Under the pieces are notes generated by a model, which ran no database searches, was not told the DNA's origin, and was given only the letters and a program-made list of their open reading frames with translations. A program made the translations under genes and the position numbers. Positions 11,195-22,187 of a DNA stretch of 64,000 bases are shown one piece after another. How positions within the stretch are numbered: position 1 is the first letter of the stretch; each line of letters starts with the position of its first letter. The stretch comes from Sympetrum striolatum (Eukaryota; Arthropoda; Insecta; Odonata; Libellulidae). The stretch covers positions 124,001 through 188,000 of the forward strand of contig OX388351.1 of the NCBI GenBank assembly GCA_947579665.1. The letters run 5' to 3'.

Positions 11195-11244
11195 TCGCTT
11201 CGACTGCAAACATGAAGGTTGCAGCCGTAGTGATTTTAAAATTT

Positions 11245-11469
11245 ACAATTATTTCAACGGTTTCTCCCCGGCAAGTCGTATAAGTGAGGTACTTCCTGTC
11301 ATGGGACCAGAAAAATACGTTTCATAACGGAGTTCGTCGTATAAATGAAGTTTCATAAGAGAGGTTGGAAATACATGGGGACTTATGAGGTTATTCACGG
11401 GACCAAAAAAAATCGGTTTATAAGTGAGGTCGTCGTACATACGAGGGTCGTATATCCGAGGTTCTACTG
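11245..11469 (-). promoter_or_regulatory. Iterated subterminal sites at the Tigger 5' end
   Basis: Read on the minus strand from 11469, motifs like CCTCACTTAT, CCTCATAAGT and CCTCTCTTATGAAAC recur several times, each near a GGTCCC-type block. The left end has two (8263-8310). They are probable transposase-binding sites next to the transcription start side. Function is inferred from position and repetition. Confidence 0.6.
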
Positions 11470-11471
11470 TA

Positions 11472-12064
11472 TATTGCCAACATGGATACAGTACAAACAC
11501 ATGTATAGAGTCCAAACATCGATAGAGGATTGGTGAAACATTTCATGAGTTATATGAAACCAGGGTGAGCCTATGATATGGCCTGCCCCAAGCTACCGGA
11601 CATGCCAATGAGTAGTAGTGTACCCGAATCTATTGTGGCGTCGAATGTAACGATCACCCCAATTCTTTTGGTGAAAAAAGACCCAAAAGGGTGTGCATTA
11701 TTTTTGAGTAAATACAGTATTGTTTACACAAATGTACTTTTTTAACGCATTATGAAGCATTAGTGTAGGGATTAAAAACCCTAAAGTTCCATTCTGCCAC
11801 ACTTGCTGCTCTTGGATTCACGAGGACAAACTTAGTAAGGCTTGGTGTTAGAAATCAGTACACATTACAACGAGTAGCTTTACGATTTTTGCCAGCTATC
11901 GTTTTAACAGACTTCCACTGCAATTATATATTTTGCATTAGAGATTTCCTAATATTGTCAGCATTACAAGGTAGCTTCATTTGTTCTTAAATAAGAAAAT
12001 TTTTTAAATATAGGATTTAACTTTCTTTGTGACTCTATTGTAAACACTACTGCCGTGTAACGAC
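11472..12064. other. Unassigned, probably 5' flank of the Penelope-like element
   Basis: About 590 bp with no recognisable coding sequence. It lies between the Tigger end and the first readable Penelope-like residues, so part may be the element's 5' untranslated region. Confidence 0.3.
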
Positions 12065-13736
12065 GAGCCTTGAGAGAAATATGAGCGGATCAAGATTTGG
12101 CGATATTGCTAGCTGATAAGGGAAATGCTACTATAGTCATCAATAAAGATGTCTACAATAGAAAAATGAAGTCTCTTCTCTCAGAGTCAACGTGCAGGAT
12201 AATCAATAAAGACCCCACAGCAAAAGTGGAAAGATAGACGAAGGACTTAATTAAAGTCTTCCATACCTGCAGAAGAGAAGAAGAAAATAACACCCTCGGG
12301 ATCCAGACCCCCACGCATTTATGGACTACCTAAAATTCATAAAGACAAAGTCCCTCTAAGCCCGATTGTCAGCACAATAAGAAGCCCAACATACAAACTG
12401 GCGCAATTCCTCGCATGTGCACTTCTCTTCCTCACACCAGCCACACGTCGGTTGAACACCCTCCTATGTTAAGAACTCTAGCCACTTCATCGAGATCCTG
12501 AGGACAGCTAGACTAAAAAGCACAGACATTTTAGTCAGCTTCAAATCTTTATTCACACCCAATCGATGATTCGTTGGAGATTGTAATAAATTAACAGAAT
12601 GCAGAAAAAACTATCCTCTTTTTATTTAGAACTCAGCCTACGGACTTCTTATTTTCTCTGAGATGGACATTTCTATGAACAGAATGTAGGAGCATCAATG
12701 GGATCCCCCTTGTCACCTGTCGTAGCCACTTTATGGAGGAATTTGAGAAGAAAGCACTGGAGTCGGCGAAGCTTACACCCTCCGTCTGGGTCAGATACGT
12801 TGATGACACCTTCGTTATCTGGCCACACGGAAAAGGAAAACTTGCAAGATTTTTAGAGCACCTGAACTCTCAACATCCCTCCATCCAATTGACCATGGAG
12901 CTCGAAGATGCTGAATACCCTTCCTTGACATAATGGTGAAGAAGAAATCAGATGGAACTCTGGGCCACTCCGTCTACCGCAAGCCTACGCACACCTACAG
13001 ATATCTACATGCATCTTCCCACCACCATCTGCAGCAGAAGAACTCCGTAATTAAAGCCTTGTTCCACCAAGCAAATACGATTGCCGACGACGAGTCCCGC
13101 AGTCAAGAGGAGAAGCACCTTACCAAGGCCATAAAAAAGAATGGATATAAAGCCCGACAAATTGAGAGAGTAAGAAAGAAAAAGGAAAACCCCACAACAA
13201 AAGAACGACCGTCTGCGTTCGCCATCCTCCCATACATCACCAGCACCTCCGAGAGGATCAACCGTGTACTTTAAAAGTTCAACGTGGAATCACGATTCAA
13301 AACTGTAAGAAAAATCACCAAATGTCTCGCAGGAATAAAAGACCATAGGCCTCCCACCCAATCTCAAGGAGTATATGAGATCTCATGTAGCTGCAGCAAA
13401 TCATACATTGGCCAATCAGGTCGCTCAATAGATTGCCACATTAAGGGACATCGAAGAGTGGTAAAAAACAAGGAGAGAAAGCTGTCAGCAGTTGCAGAGC
13501 ACACTTGGTCCGGACCCCGTCATATCATCGACTTAGAGAATACCAAGGTACTCTCCAAAGAACCATATTATTTTCCACGCATAATACGAGAGTCGGTTGA
13601 AATAGCTAAACGACCACAAAATTTCAACAGAGAGGACGGTTACCCCCTGTCGTCCACATGGAAACGACTACTACATCCAACGGCCAATCAGGAGAGCACA
13701 CGTTGTGAAAAAGTGAAAGGGAGCAACGTATATATA
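12065..13736 (+). pseudogene. Penelope-like element: reverse transcriptase plus GIY-YIG endonuclease
   Basis: Across frameshifts the sequence gives LLADKGNATIVINKD, then [13 protein letters not shown], then PIDDSLEIV, then WVRYVDDTFVIWP (the catalytic YVDD, near 12793-12810). A C-terminal endonuclease follows with GVYEISCSCSKSYIGQSGRS at 13371-13430, the GIY-YIG signature. This order is diagnostic of Penelope-like retroelements. Breaks include stops near 12238-12700 and a frameshift near 12917, where the frame ending PSLT is continued as FLDIMVKKK in another frame. The copy is dead. The hAT at 13737 interrupts it, and the rest of the 3' end is at 15851-16003. Confidence 0.88.
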
Positions 13737-13979
13737 CAGGGTGGCCGCAGAACAGGCTGATAAAAAATCAAGGTCATTTCAAGGTTTTTACAGGTGAGGT
13801 CGAGGATTTTTCAAGGTCGAAAAATACAGAACACACTATTTTTCTGTAATAAAATATTAAGAGACAGTAACATTTGCATTCATTACATGGACTACATTAC
13901 ACTTGAGGAATATTAGCTTATACAAATATTTGTTTTATTTTCTTCTCAATTTCTTCAGTCAGTCTCGCTAATTCTGAAA

Positions 13980-15730
13980 GATGTTCAGCCTTTTTCTCTT
14001 CTAACTCTCTAATTTTCAGTTTCTAGCATTTTTTACATTTTCTTCATCTCCATGTTTTTTATTTTCTTCCCATGCCCTCTTAAGAGATTCCCAATAAAAA
14101 CTGCTTGCATTTTTATATGCATGAATGAGTCCAGAAGTTATTTCCAATTTTCCAACCCCACCTGCATGCTCTATAGCATCATATATGCTCCTTTGAGCAA
14201 CCAAGCTTTGCTCGCGTTGGTTCTCAACTAGACATTGGGCGTTTATAGAGATCCCATGCTCAACGGTAGCATTTCCATGACTTAAAATTAATATCGTTTT
14301 TACAAATCCTAAGAAATTATCACAACATGAATCATATTTGTCATTAACCTTCGAGTACTCGCGTCCCAAATCGTCACGTCAGTACTCGCAGTGGGTGGAA
14401 TCGACCCGACATCTTCCAAAGGGGTAAATTGCCTCAAAATGTAGTGAATAAATTTTTAATTTATTATTAATGATGTCAAATTAATTAATGATCAACCTGG
14501 TGATTAAAATAAAATAAAATAAATATTTTCAAATAATTTTAATATTCAGTGAAAATTCGATATCCCTGACGGCGAGTATATGGCTGATGAATTTGGAATA
14601 TTGCGTATAAAAAGTAAACTGTTTAAAAATAAAATAACATTTAATATACTAATGATATGAAATTTATATAATATCTCTAAAAATTAAGGTGGAAACAAGG
14701 TCAAAAATGCAATATTTTACGTAAAGGTCTTTCATCTACCTGGCACTACCGCTAAGAAAAATTTGTTTAAATAATTAAACTTCCATTTCCGATTTGGCGA
14801 AAATGCATGGCTGGTTCAGAACATTCTAAAACACAGCTATTATGAGAAAGAAGATGTAAAAAAGCACTAATAAAAAGTTACGGAATTTTAAAATTCACAA
14901 GGGTCGATTCGACCCAAACGCGAGTACTCGAGGGTTAATAGTGGTCAACCAAAACATGTCCAATCGAGTCTCATCACTTTTAAACATTTTCAATTCGTTT
15001 TGGGCACGAGAATCCGCATATAAATCCGTGAATTCATGTTTTATCCTATCGGCTTTTATGCCTGTAAGTTGGCCATTTTCAACAAGAGACTCTAGACAAG
15101 CTGCAAGTCTTTAATGGGCCAGAGCTGGCTTGAAAATCAGAGCGGGATTGAGGCAAGATATATTCTTAGTCAAAGCATACTTCAAAGGTGCTATTTCCAG
15201 CAGTTTCTTGATAACTGTAACTATACATAAGTGTACTTCAGTTTTGAATTGAATTATTTGTTCCTCAGTAAGTGACTTAGAGACTTTAAACGCATTTTTA
15301 GTTGTTAAGTCTAACACAAGCATTTAGGTTTGAGAATATAGTTTCTTAAGTTTTTTTTTCTGTTTTTGACAGTTTTATCTTTGCCAAAGAAGAGACATTA
15401 GATAAAATGGTAGTTTTTGCCCGCCCGGGCTCATCGGGCATGAAGTGGCATACCATCAACCATTCTTAAATTAAATGTCAATTTCACAAAAAATGTTACC
15501 CTTACATAGACCAAAGATAGTTTATTTTCTCTAATATTCTTTTCTTTGATGGAACAAACAATTTTTTCAGCTTCAATATATGCCTTCAATACCTGATGTA
15601 TTAACATAAATGCTCACAAGACTTCACGCGAATCAGCGGCACAAATGGCGAGGGTAGTTTATGTATTAGGTTTTAGAGTTTTCGCCTAGGCGGCACTGAT
15701 TTCGAATTTGAATGAGTGGTTTATTTTGGA
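13980..15730 (-). pseudogene. hAT-like transposase remnant, split by a MITE
   Basis: The minus-strand piece 14369-14016 includes LILSHGNATVEHGISINAQ and SLVAQRSIYDAIEH, which match the hAT C-terminal dimerisation region (usual motif LSHGxAxVERGFS). The upstream part is at 15323-14939 (LTEEQIIQFKTEV, LKYALTKNISCLNPALI). The 587-bp MITE at 14348-14934 sits between them. The N-terminal DNA-binding and catalytic parts are not recognisable. Confidence 0.65.
14348..14934. mobile_element. TTAA MITE nested in the hAT element
   Basis: The left end is CCTTCGAGTACTCGCGT; the right end read inward is CCCTCGAGTACTCGCGT (16 of 17 match). TTAA flanks both sides (14344-14347, 14935-14938). It is 587 bp, AT-rich and non-coding, with GGGTCGATTCGACCC-type palindromes near the ends. 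An internal part recurs reversed at 53205-53465. It is probably a piggyBac- or Kolobok-type non-autonomous element. Confidence 0.88.
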
Positions 15731-15850
15731 ATGAACCAGGATAACGAGTTGGATCAGGAGTTTTCAAGGTTTTGCAAAAAAATCAAGGCATTTTCACGGT
15801 TTTTCAAGGTTGGCAAAAATTCAAGGTTTCAAGGTCCTGCGGCCACCCTG

Positions 15851-16003
15851 ATATAGTGGACAAGATGAGGACAGCGTCACTTCCAACCTGAAGAAGCCAG
15901 CAGTACCGCTGGCGAAACATTGTCATATGAAACGACCACCGCTGCATTCCCGAGAACCAATATGGAATATACTATGTGCAGCGAAAGCCTTCAAACCAGA
16001 TCT
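15851..16003 (+). pseudogene. Penelope-like element, 3' end
   Basis: Continuation of the element broken at 13736. It includes a GAAGAAGCCAGCAG...CGCTGGCGAAAC segment and ends near CAGCGAAAGCCTTCAAACC. A diverged copy of the same 3' end lies at 29058-29197, which fixes the approximate extent. Confidence 0.7.
15888..15925 (+). ncRNA. Degenerate hammerhead-ribozyme-like core
   Basis: CTGAAGA (15888-15894) is followed by a stem GCCAGC/GCTGGC (15896-15901 and 15908-15913) with a 6-nt loop, then GAAAC, then ATTGTC. This order (CUGANGA, helix II, GAAA, short helix III, GUC) is that of minimal hammerheads known in Penelope-like elements. One extra A lies before helix II, and I could not pair a good helix I. 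It is probably decayed, or a chance match in the right place. Confidence 0.35.
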
Positions 16004-17002
16004 TCTGGAGCTATTTTATGCTCCAAAAAATTAAAATAGAAAATATTTAAAATTTTGCTTTCTGTCATAAAATCCTTTGATCTGTTAGTAGATATTAATG
16101 TTTTCATTAAATGATTCAATATTAATATTTTAATTGATTCAACCTTTAATTCAAAATTTAGAATTATGCATCCCAAAATGCAATCAACAGATAAATCTCG
16201 TACTGTAAGAGATAAATTTAAACCATATTACATATGTAATTTTAAGAACAGTTTCAAATATAATTTATGATTTCCTGTTCCCAAAGTTTCACACAGGGAT
16301 TACAACATGTAATTTAAGGTACTTTGCAAATTAATATTGACCTAAAATTCTACCGACTCCCAGCATGTATATATTTCAGACTGGGCCAGCACTTATTGAT
16401 GATCCAACTGCCTAGTTTTCTGATACTTACAAGCAATTGATGGAATTGATTAACTACACCACTTTAACTTACATTTTTGTTACATTAATTCTAGGAGGCT
16501 TTGAAAGTAGTATGCATATTTTACAATCAAGTTGTTCACATTAGAGTATGAGTTATCTTTCACATTGGGAAGTGCTCAGAGGGAAATCATAGAAATTCAT
16601 ACCGAGTAATTCTGAAAGAGATGAATTTTTTTTGACTTAGCAATAGACTGATCCAGTAAAATATTCGAAATTAACTTTCTGGTTTTCATTAGAGATGTAC
16701 AACTTCAAAAGATTTCCTGATCTTCCACTGTTAATGTAGCTGGAAGAGCCTATTAAAATTCCTGATAATCTACAAATTGCATTCTTACGAAATATGTTGA
16801 TTTCATGGCTTCCAGAGGTCAAACATATGATATCTACAAACCATTCTTCTTTTTTCTGAGGGTTTCTTGTTATCTCCTAAATGCAGCAGAAATGTCACAA
16901 GTGGTTTAAGCTTCTGGTATTGGTATAGTATCCTACATACACTGGTATATAAATCCAGAGAAGCATCAACATAAAATAGATACATTTTCAGAACTCACAC
17001 TT
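16004..17002. other. Unassigned; includes the likely 3' UTR of the LAPTM4-like gene
   Basis: No coding sequence is recognised. The stretch 16155-16215 (GAATTATGCAT, TCTCGTACTGTAAGAGATA) recurs at 41715-41775, so a dispersed repeat lies here. The part next to 17003 should be 3' UTR of the minus-strand gene. Confidence 0.4.
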
Positions 17003-17064
17003 CTAGGTCTTGTTGTCTCCCTCAGGTGAAGTTGGCACTGTCCTCTCGTTGGCTACCTCAATCA
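17003..17064 (-). CDS. LAPTM4-like protein, last coding exon
   Basis: The minus strand has an acceptor CTACTCTTTCAG at 17065 and upstream, then 62 bp ending in TAG. Its first two bases complete the codon opened by the final G of the exon at 19632, giving ...VQVIEVANERTVPTSPEGDNKT. The phase match, acceptor and stop together support a real exon although it is short. The tail is hydrophilic, as expected for the cytosolic C-terminus. Confidence 0.6.
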
Positions 17065-19631
17065 CTGAAAGAGTAGAGTCAAAGAGAGTTTGAAGCAAAT
17101 ATTAGTCATTAGAAATCACTCAAAGTGACTGAAATATCAAATTTATGTTTTCTTTTTATTTATGTCCAACTAAATTGATCATGGTACGATTCTGTATTTG
17201 AAGATTGAATTTGCTGTTTTGCTTGTTTTACAATTTAGTTTTTGTATATTTTATATTTTTCATAATGTTTCATACATTCAATGTAATTAATTATTATTCC
17301 ATGCTTTCCTAATAATATCCTCCTAATTCAATTATATTTACCTGTATTATAATGCTGACAGGAAAAATAGTTACAATTACATGAGGATATTTATAATGGA
17401 AATAAATAATATCTTTATAATGGAATATAAAACACTTTGCATTTCTTTCGTTATAAGTTTAATCCATAACAGATAGTCTTCATCATCATGAAGGATGTAT
17501 TATTATCACAGCCTAAATAAATGGGACTGTGGAAAACCATGAGACAAAGGAAGCTGCATAGAGTAGAGATCTGGAGAAAGAGTTTGCAGTGAAAAATGTT
17601 GCAGGTATATCCTTGGTTTGTAAATTCAGTGTGATAAGACAGATTCTATTCACCACAAGGTGAGTGAACAGAGAAGGGACAAGAAATGGTCACTCTAGGG
17701 AAGGGAGTGTAAGAGAGCAACCCACATGGCAATCCAGGAGCCCAAAGACACTATTCTGAATTTATTTTCATCTTATGAATCCTAAGAAAGAAATGAAACT
17801 CTATTGGACAGTTGCTAATATACTTAGGCAATTGGAGCAAAAGAGAAGAAGATTAAATCGAGGAAAGATACGATTGAACGTAATTGTTGTGTGGATTGCA
17901 TATTTGGTGTAATTTCCCAGAGGCTGGTGACTCTCACGAGTGATGATCAGAAAATATTCTTTTAGAACAAAACTTAAGGGGGCATTTCAAATGCCTTACT
18001 TTATTTAAGCAAAATAAGCTTATCTATCACCATTAACTGCAAAAACAGAATTAGGTTCTGGGTATATGTCATATTATTAGACCCGCAATGAATGTGTTAA
18101 TTAATTCAGGAAAACTACATTTGCGGAAGATACAACCAGTATCATGCAACCTCCCTGCTACCTTGGTGGATCCGATAATGAACGTAAGTTAAGAGAAATA
18201 AATGCTAGGACGAGTGCTTTTGAAAATTCTTTCTTTCTGGGAATGATATGTGACAACAAAAGAGTAAAGACGATCAAGTGGTGTTTACACCCCCTGCCGC
18301 ACTTCAAAGGGCAGGGTATTGATGCTAGGTCAATCAGGTCCCTTGTGCAAACCAATTTACAGTCGAAGAACTAGCAGAGAAGAGTAGCATTTCTGTGGGT
18401 TCATGTCAGATGTTCTGAAAGCCTCCATGAAAGAATCAGGAGGAAGCAACCTGAACTTTGGAAGGGAAACTCATGGTTCAACCATCATTACAGCATCCCA
18501 TTGCATGGGCCTTGCGAATCCATGAATTTGGTGTCCAAAATTCTGTGTCTGTTCTATTCCAACTGACTCGCATTATTTAGCCCCAGCCAACCTGTTCCCC
18601 AAATTCAGGAGAAGGCTCGCAGGAAAGAGATTTGAGATGCCATAATGGAAAATTCAATGATGAAGCTTTCTTCAAACACAAAATTGATTTTTTACAGTGT
18701 TCCTTGCAATGGAATGAAACTGGGAAAAATATGCAGCACATGGGGAGAAAGTACTTTGAAAGAGATCATGTGGAATAAACTGTATATATTTAAAGAAAAT
18801 TATTTAAAAAATCAGTCCTGGAAATTTTTGGGCAGACCTCGTAAGGGCAGAAGATGTGAAAGGGTATATTAAAATTTCACCTAGAAGAAAGTTGAAGGAA
18901 CGCAAAATCGTGGATTTTGTCATAATTACTAAGAATTAAAACAAACTTTGAAAACTTCCACTAGTTATCATGTCTTCCTTCCATAAAGTTAACTCTTCAA
19001 TTTTTTATTGTCATAACTAATAATAAATACACTAAAAGGAAATATTTTAGCAAACAGGGAAATGGAAGCTAACTTAAATGGAAGTTATCTTAATTATTAA
19101 GGAAGTACCAAGATACTTCATTAAAAATAATATTGATTTATTGAATTTGTAGAGGGGTCATCTTAGGATTTCACTCCCCTGATGGAATGCTTTTAGGGAG
19201 ATAGTAAAGGAAGAAACCAATTACATGGATAAATATACAACTAAGTCCTAAAAAGGCTCAACAAATATTTCATTTTTATTGATGCTTGTCAAATTAAACA
19301 TTGCTTATTGTTGTCAAGGTGAAACTTAAACAAATATCCAATTTATATAATAACTTTAGCCACATAATTTTACATTTTCAAAATAAAGCCTAAAACTAAT
19401 ATTTATGGTATTTCCATGGAAAAATTTTAACAAAGTGTAGTAAAATGTCCTTCAGTTTTAGGCTAAATTTGATAATGAGACAAATGAAAACAAAATAGTT
19501 ATTTATTATTAGCAGAAAAAAACTTGAGCATCATCACATTATCAGACTATGCTATGATTATTCTACGTTTTGAAGGGCAGCAAAATGAAGAGAAACTTAA
19601 TTACATGGTGACAGAAATATTATCACCTAAC
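17065..19631 (-). other. Intron of the LAPTM4-like gene
   Basis: 2567 bp between the donor (AAG-GTTAGG on the minus strand, at 19631) and the acceptor at 17065. It contains a plus-strand mariner relic at 18360-18800 and otherwise AT-rich unassigned DNA. Confidence 0.55.
18360..18800 (+). pseudogene. Mariner transposase relic with internal deletion
   Basis: A helix-turn-helix-like VEELAEKSSISVGSCQMF (about 18363-18416) is followed at once by SLHERIRRKQPELWKGNSW (18420-18476) and a damaged version of the HHDNAPxH and FPKLK motifs of mariner. The region between the DNA-binding part and the second catalytic aspartate is missing, and stops are frequent. Terminal repeats were not found. Confidence 0.6.
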
Positions 19632-19941
19632 CTTGCACTGCTTCATCAGGTACCACCTGGTTAGCATGCTGCACAACACTTGAGTAAGCAGGTGGCGGAG
19701 CTGTTATTGAAGCAACATCAAACTCTTTCTTCTCTTTTGGAGCATATCTCGGATCACTCACTGCAGTCTCATAATCAGGAAGCAGTAGCAGTGCCTCCTG
19801 GTAGGAAAGAGGAGAATCTGTGGCCACTGCTGCTCCTAGCCGCTCTCCTGGAGCATCAATGAATGGAATCATCCTCAACTGCGCAACCCTGCGCAGGGAC
19901 AGGTATTTGTAACACCTCCATACCACTCCAATAAAGTATGC
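19632..19941 (-). CDS. LAPTM4-like lysosomal transmembrane protein, penultimate coding exon
   Basis: The minus strand has an acceptor TCTCTATTGAACAG before GCATACTTTATTGG and a donor AAG-GTTAGG. The 310-bp exon reads AYFIGVVWRCYKYLSLRR, the end of a transmembrane helix, followed by a cytosolic tail with LLLLPDYETAVSDPRY and PPPAYSSV. The YFIG-W-CYKYL pattern, the PDYExAxxDPRY motif and a PPxY motif (PPAY) fit the insect LAPTM4/Mtp family. In LAPTM proteins PPxY motifs bind WW domains of Nedd4-type ubiquitin ligases for endosome/lysosome sorting. The open frame extends upstream to 20016, but that part is intronic. Earlier exons (the other membrane helices) were not found; they may lie to the right, beyond the gypsy element, or outside the window. 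Identification rests on motif memory. Confidence 0.7.
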
Positions 19942-21558
19942 CTGTTCAATAGAGAAACCCACTCTTTTAATAAGCAATTTGATTGAAAACAAACATATTT
20001 GTTGAAAAAGTTGCACAAATAAATGTCATCTGAAAGCAAAAACAGTAACAATTTACTCTCACAATCAGTAGGTATCCTGAAATTGAATACATATCACATC
20101 AAATACAACATAATCATACAAATATACACTACTATAAATATTTTTCAACCTAAACTCATTCTTTGCATGTGTGTGGCAGTGAAATAGCCAGGGGAGGTCT
20201 GTGAGTTTCTGAACCTCCCCCACACCTTCTAACTGAATGAGTTGTGAGAAGTTTACAAACAAAGAGGAAAATCTATCCACTATAGTTTCCCTCGCTTGGC
20301 TTCCATCAAAGGGGTTCTTTTGTTCAAGAAATTTTTGATCACTCAAGATTCTTCAAGGATAGGTGGTTTAGAAGGTGTATCTGTGTGATGAAATTCTATC
20401 AGTTTGCCGATATAATACTATTCCTTGCTCTCAGCATGTTGTTTACATCTCTCAAATACCATTTTATTTCATCTTCATAGCATATCAATTGAAATATGTA
20501 CATTAGGGTCTCCCAAAAATATCAGACATTTTTTTTCAAACGCATACCCTCAAATTTTTTTTTCAATTTGGCCTTATAAACTTACCAGATATATATTATT
20601 GCGATTGGATTATAGTAACCCGTGCCGACTTGATGCCAAAAAATTTCGAGAAATGAAAATTTTTACCCACAAGGGTGACACTAAGTTAATGGGTAACTAA
20701 TGGATTCTCACGAATCGTTCAGGGCACTTTCTTTGCATAAAAATAGTGGACACGTGTCTGGCCGTTTTACTCAACAAAGTTTAATATGTACCAAAACCAA
20801 ACAAATCACAAATTAACTTACATGGTAGGTCAAAGATGTAAGTTAACTTGTGATTTGTATGGTTTTGGTACATATTAAACTTTATGGGAAAACAATTCTT
20901 GTGCGTTACATTCCACTGCTCTTCACACGTGGACTACAGTAACATGAGCGCCATGTATGTTTCATAGTTCAGGCTCCTCTCGCTAGAGCTGCACAACCCT
21001 ACCCTCTATAGAACAAACTTTAAACTATATCATCGTGAAATTTCAACATTCCGGCTGTAATACCATGGGAGAAAAAAATTATTATACGTACCTTTCCGAT
21101 CTGCCCTCGTGCATACCACAAAGATCTCAAGATTTCAAGAATTACAAATGACTTATATTTTTACAATGTAAGTTCATCTTTTTACCTTCCAAGTATTCTT
21201 AACATTTTTAGGTAGCATTTATTGAAATATACATAAGGTTGGAGTTCTAGCATCTATTATATTTTAAGTTTTTCAGCTGTATATCGGCTGCAAATTCTAA
21301 ATCAAATCCGCAAGTGTAATTTAATTAAACTTTGTTGTCTGAGCCCCAACTACCGAATCCTAAGTATCACTAGTTCTATTCTATAATGCCCTAAAGTAAC
21401 GATTTTTCCATAATAAGGTATTGTGCAGATTTCTGCAAATTTATCTTACGTACTTTACGAGAATTTGTACATCCAGAATCAGGATATTTTGGCAGATGTG
21501 TATTTGTAACATGAAATGTAAAGATTTCGGGGATAAATGTATAGATGGATAATCATTT
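19942..21558. other. Probable intron or upstream DNA of the LAPTM4-like gene
   Basis: AT-rich, with no convincing exon. It contains the 108-bp inverted repeat at 20776-20883. The left flank of the gypsy insertion, ending ATTT, is at 21555-21558. Confidence 0.4.
20776..20883. repeat. Long hairpin, 48-bp arms and 12-bp spacer
   Basis: The left arm 20776-20823 (starting AAAGTTTAATATGTACC) is the reverse complement of 20836-20883 in 46 of 48 positions; the spacer is 20824-20835. No TIR-type target duplication is evident. A transcript would form a near-perfect stem. Confidence 0.9.
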
Positions 21559-22184
21559 TGTGGCAATTTCGTCGATAATTTCGTGCCGACGTGACGGCGT
21601 GACCGGAGTGACCAGAGTGAATCTGACTTATGGTGACTTAGGGTGGCGAAGGGTGGCGCCTTCGACTCCTGTTCGCTTTTTATGCCAAATGGTGGAAGAA
21701 TACAAAATCTTTGCCAAGAGTCAAAAGTTCGAACGGAGATTATTCCGCGGTTACGTGTGAAAGGCGTGCCAGCCAGCCTGTCCCGTTCACTGTGTGACCG
21801 TGAACTCAAGGGCGAGTCTAGATTGGTTCTGGTGTGAGAAGTTGGGATTGTTCTAAGACACTTTTTGCTAAGAGACTTCTTGAAGAAGGTTGTTGTGAGG
21901 AGAGAATGTTTCGACGTCTTGTGAATTCGGAGTCTTCCCGAATCGACGTTCGTATTGGGTGATTTTGTACTAATTGTAAATGAGCAGTTCAATTTAAAGT
22001 GTTATTTTGTTGTATGATATTGTTTGACCTCTTAATATTATTACTTATTATATTTATGGTTGAAACTCATTCTCTGATTGATTTTCCGATGTTCGATATC
22101 CCGAGCTGATTGCTGTTCAGAGTAGTTATTGAGTTACCGAATATTTTTCAGTTCTTTCCGAGTACAGAAAAATAAGGTGGCACA
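21559..22184 (+). repeat. 5' LTR of the Ty3/gypsy element
   Basis: Begins TGTGGCAATTTCG and ends AAGGTGGCACA. Open frames on either strand inside it (for example 21441-21992 minus) are copied exactly in the other LTR and carry no domain, so they are not genes. Confidence 0.95.
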
Positions 22185-22187
22185 AAT

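Larger units (their letters stand above)
8254..11469 (-). mobile_element. Tigger (pogo superfamily) DNA transposon, apparently complete
   Basis: The ends are CAGTAGAACCTC at 8254 and its reverse complement GAGGTTCTACTG ending at 11469, flanked by TA at 8252-8253 and 11470-11471, the usual pogo target duplication. Length is 3216 bp. One transposase gene on the minus strand has an intact spliced frame. The non-coding part at 8300-9385 is the 3' side of that gene, with nothing else recognised. Intact frames, both ends and a clean target duplication suggest a young copy. Confidence 0.9.
13737..15850 (-). mobile_element. hAT-type DNA transposon inserted in the Penelope-like element
   Basis: The ends are CAGGGTGGCCGCAGAAC at 13737 and, reading inward from 15850, CAGGGTGGCCGCAGGAC: 16 of 17 bases match. 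Subterminal sequence on both sides is full of TCAAGGT motifs (13769-13825 and 15755-15835). The flanks are TA-rich (TATATATA left, ATATAGTG right), so an exact 8-bp duplication cannot be read. The encoded remnant is a hAT-like C-terminus on the minus strand. Confidence 0.85.

Noticed and set aside
20065..20346. Minus-strand ORF as an upstream LAPTM4 exon
   Set aside because: No hydrophobic helix or family motif, and no matching splice sites.
21441..21992. A 183-residue minus-strand ORF (and twin at 27627-28133)
   Set aside because: It lies in the LTR, is repeated exactly in the other LTR, and has no domain.
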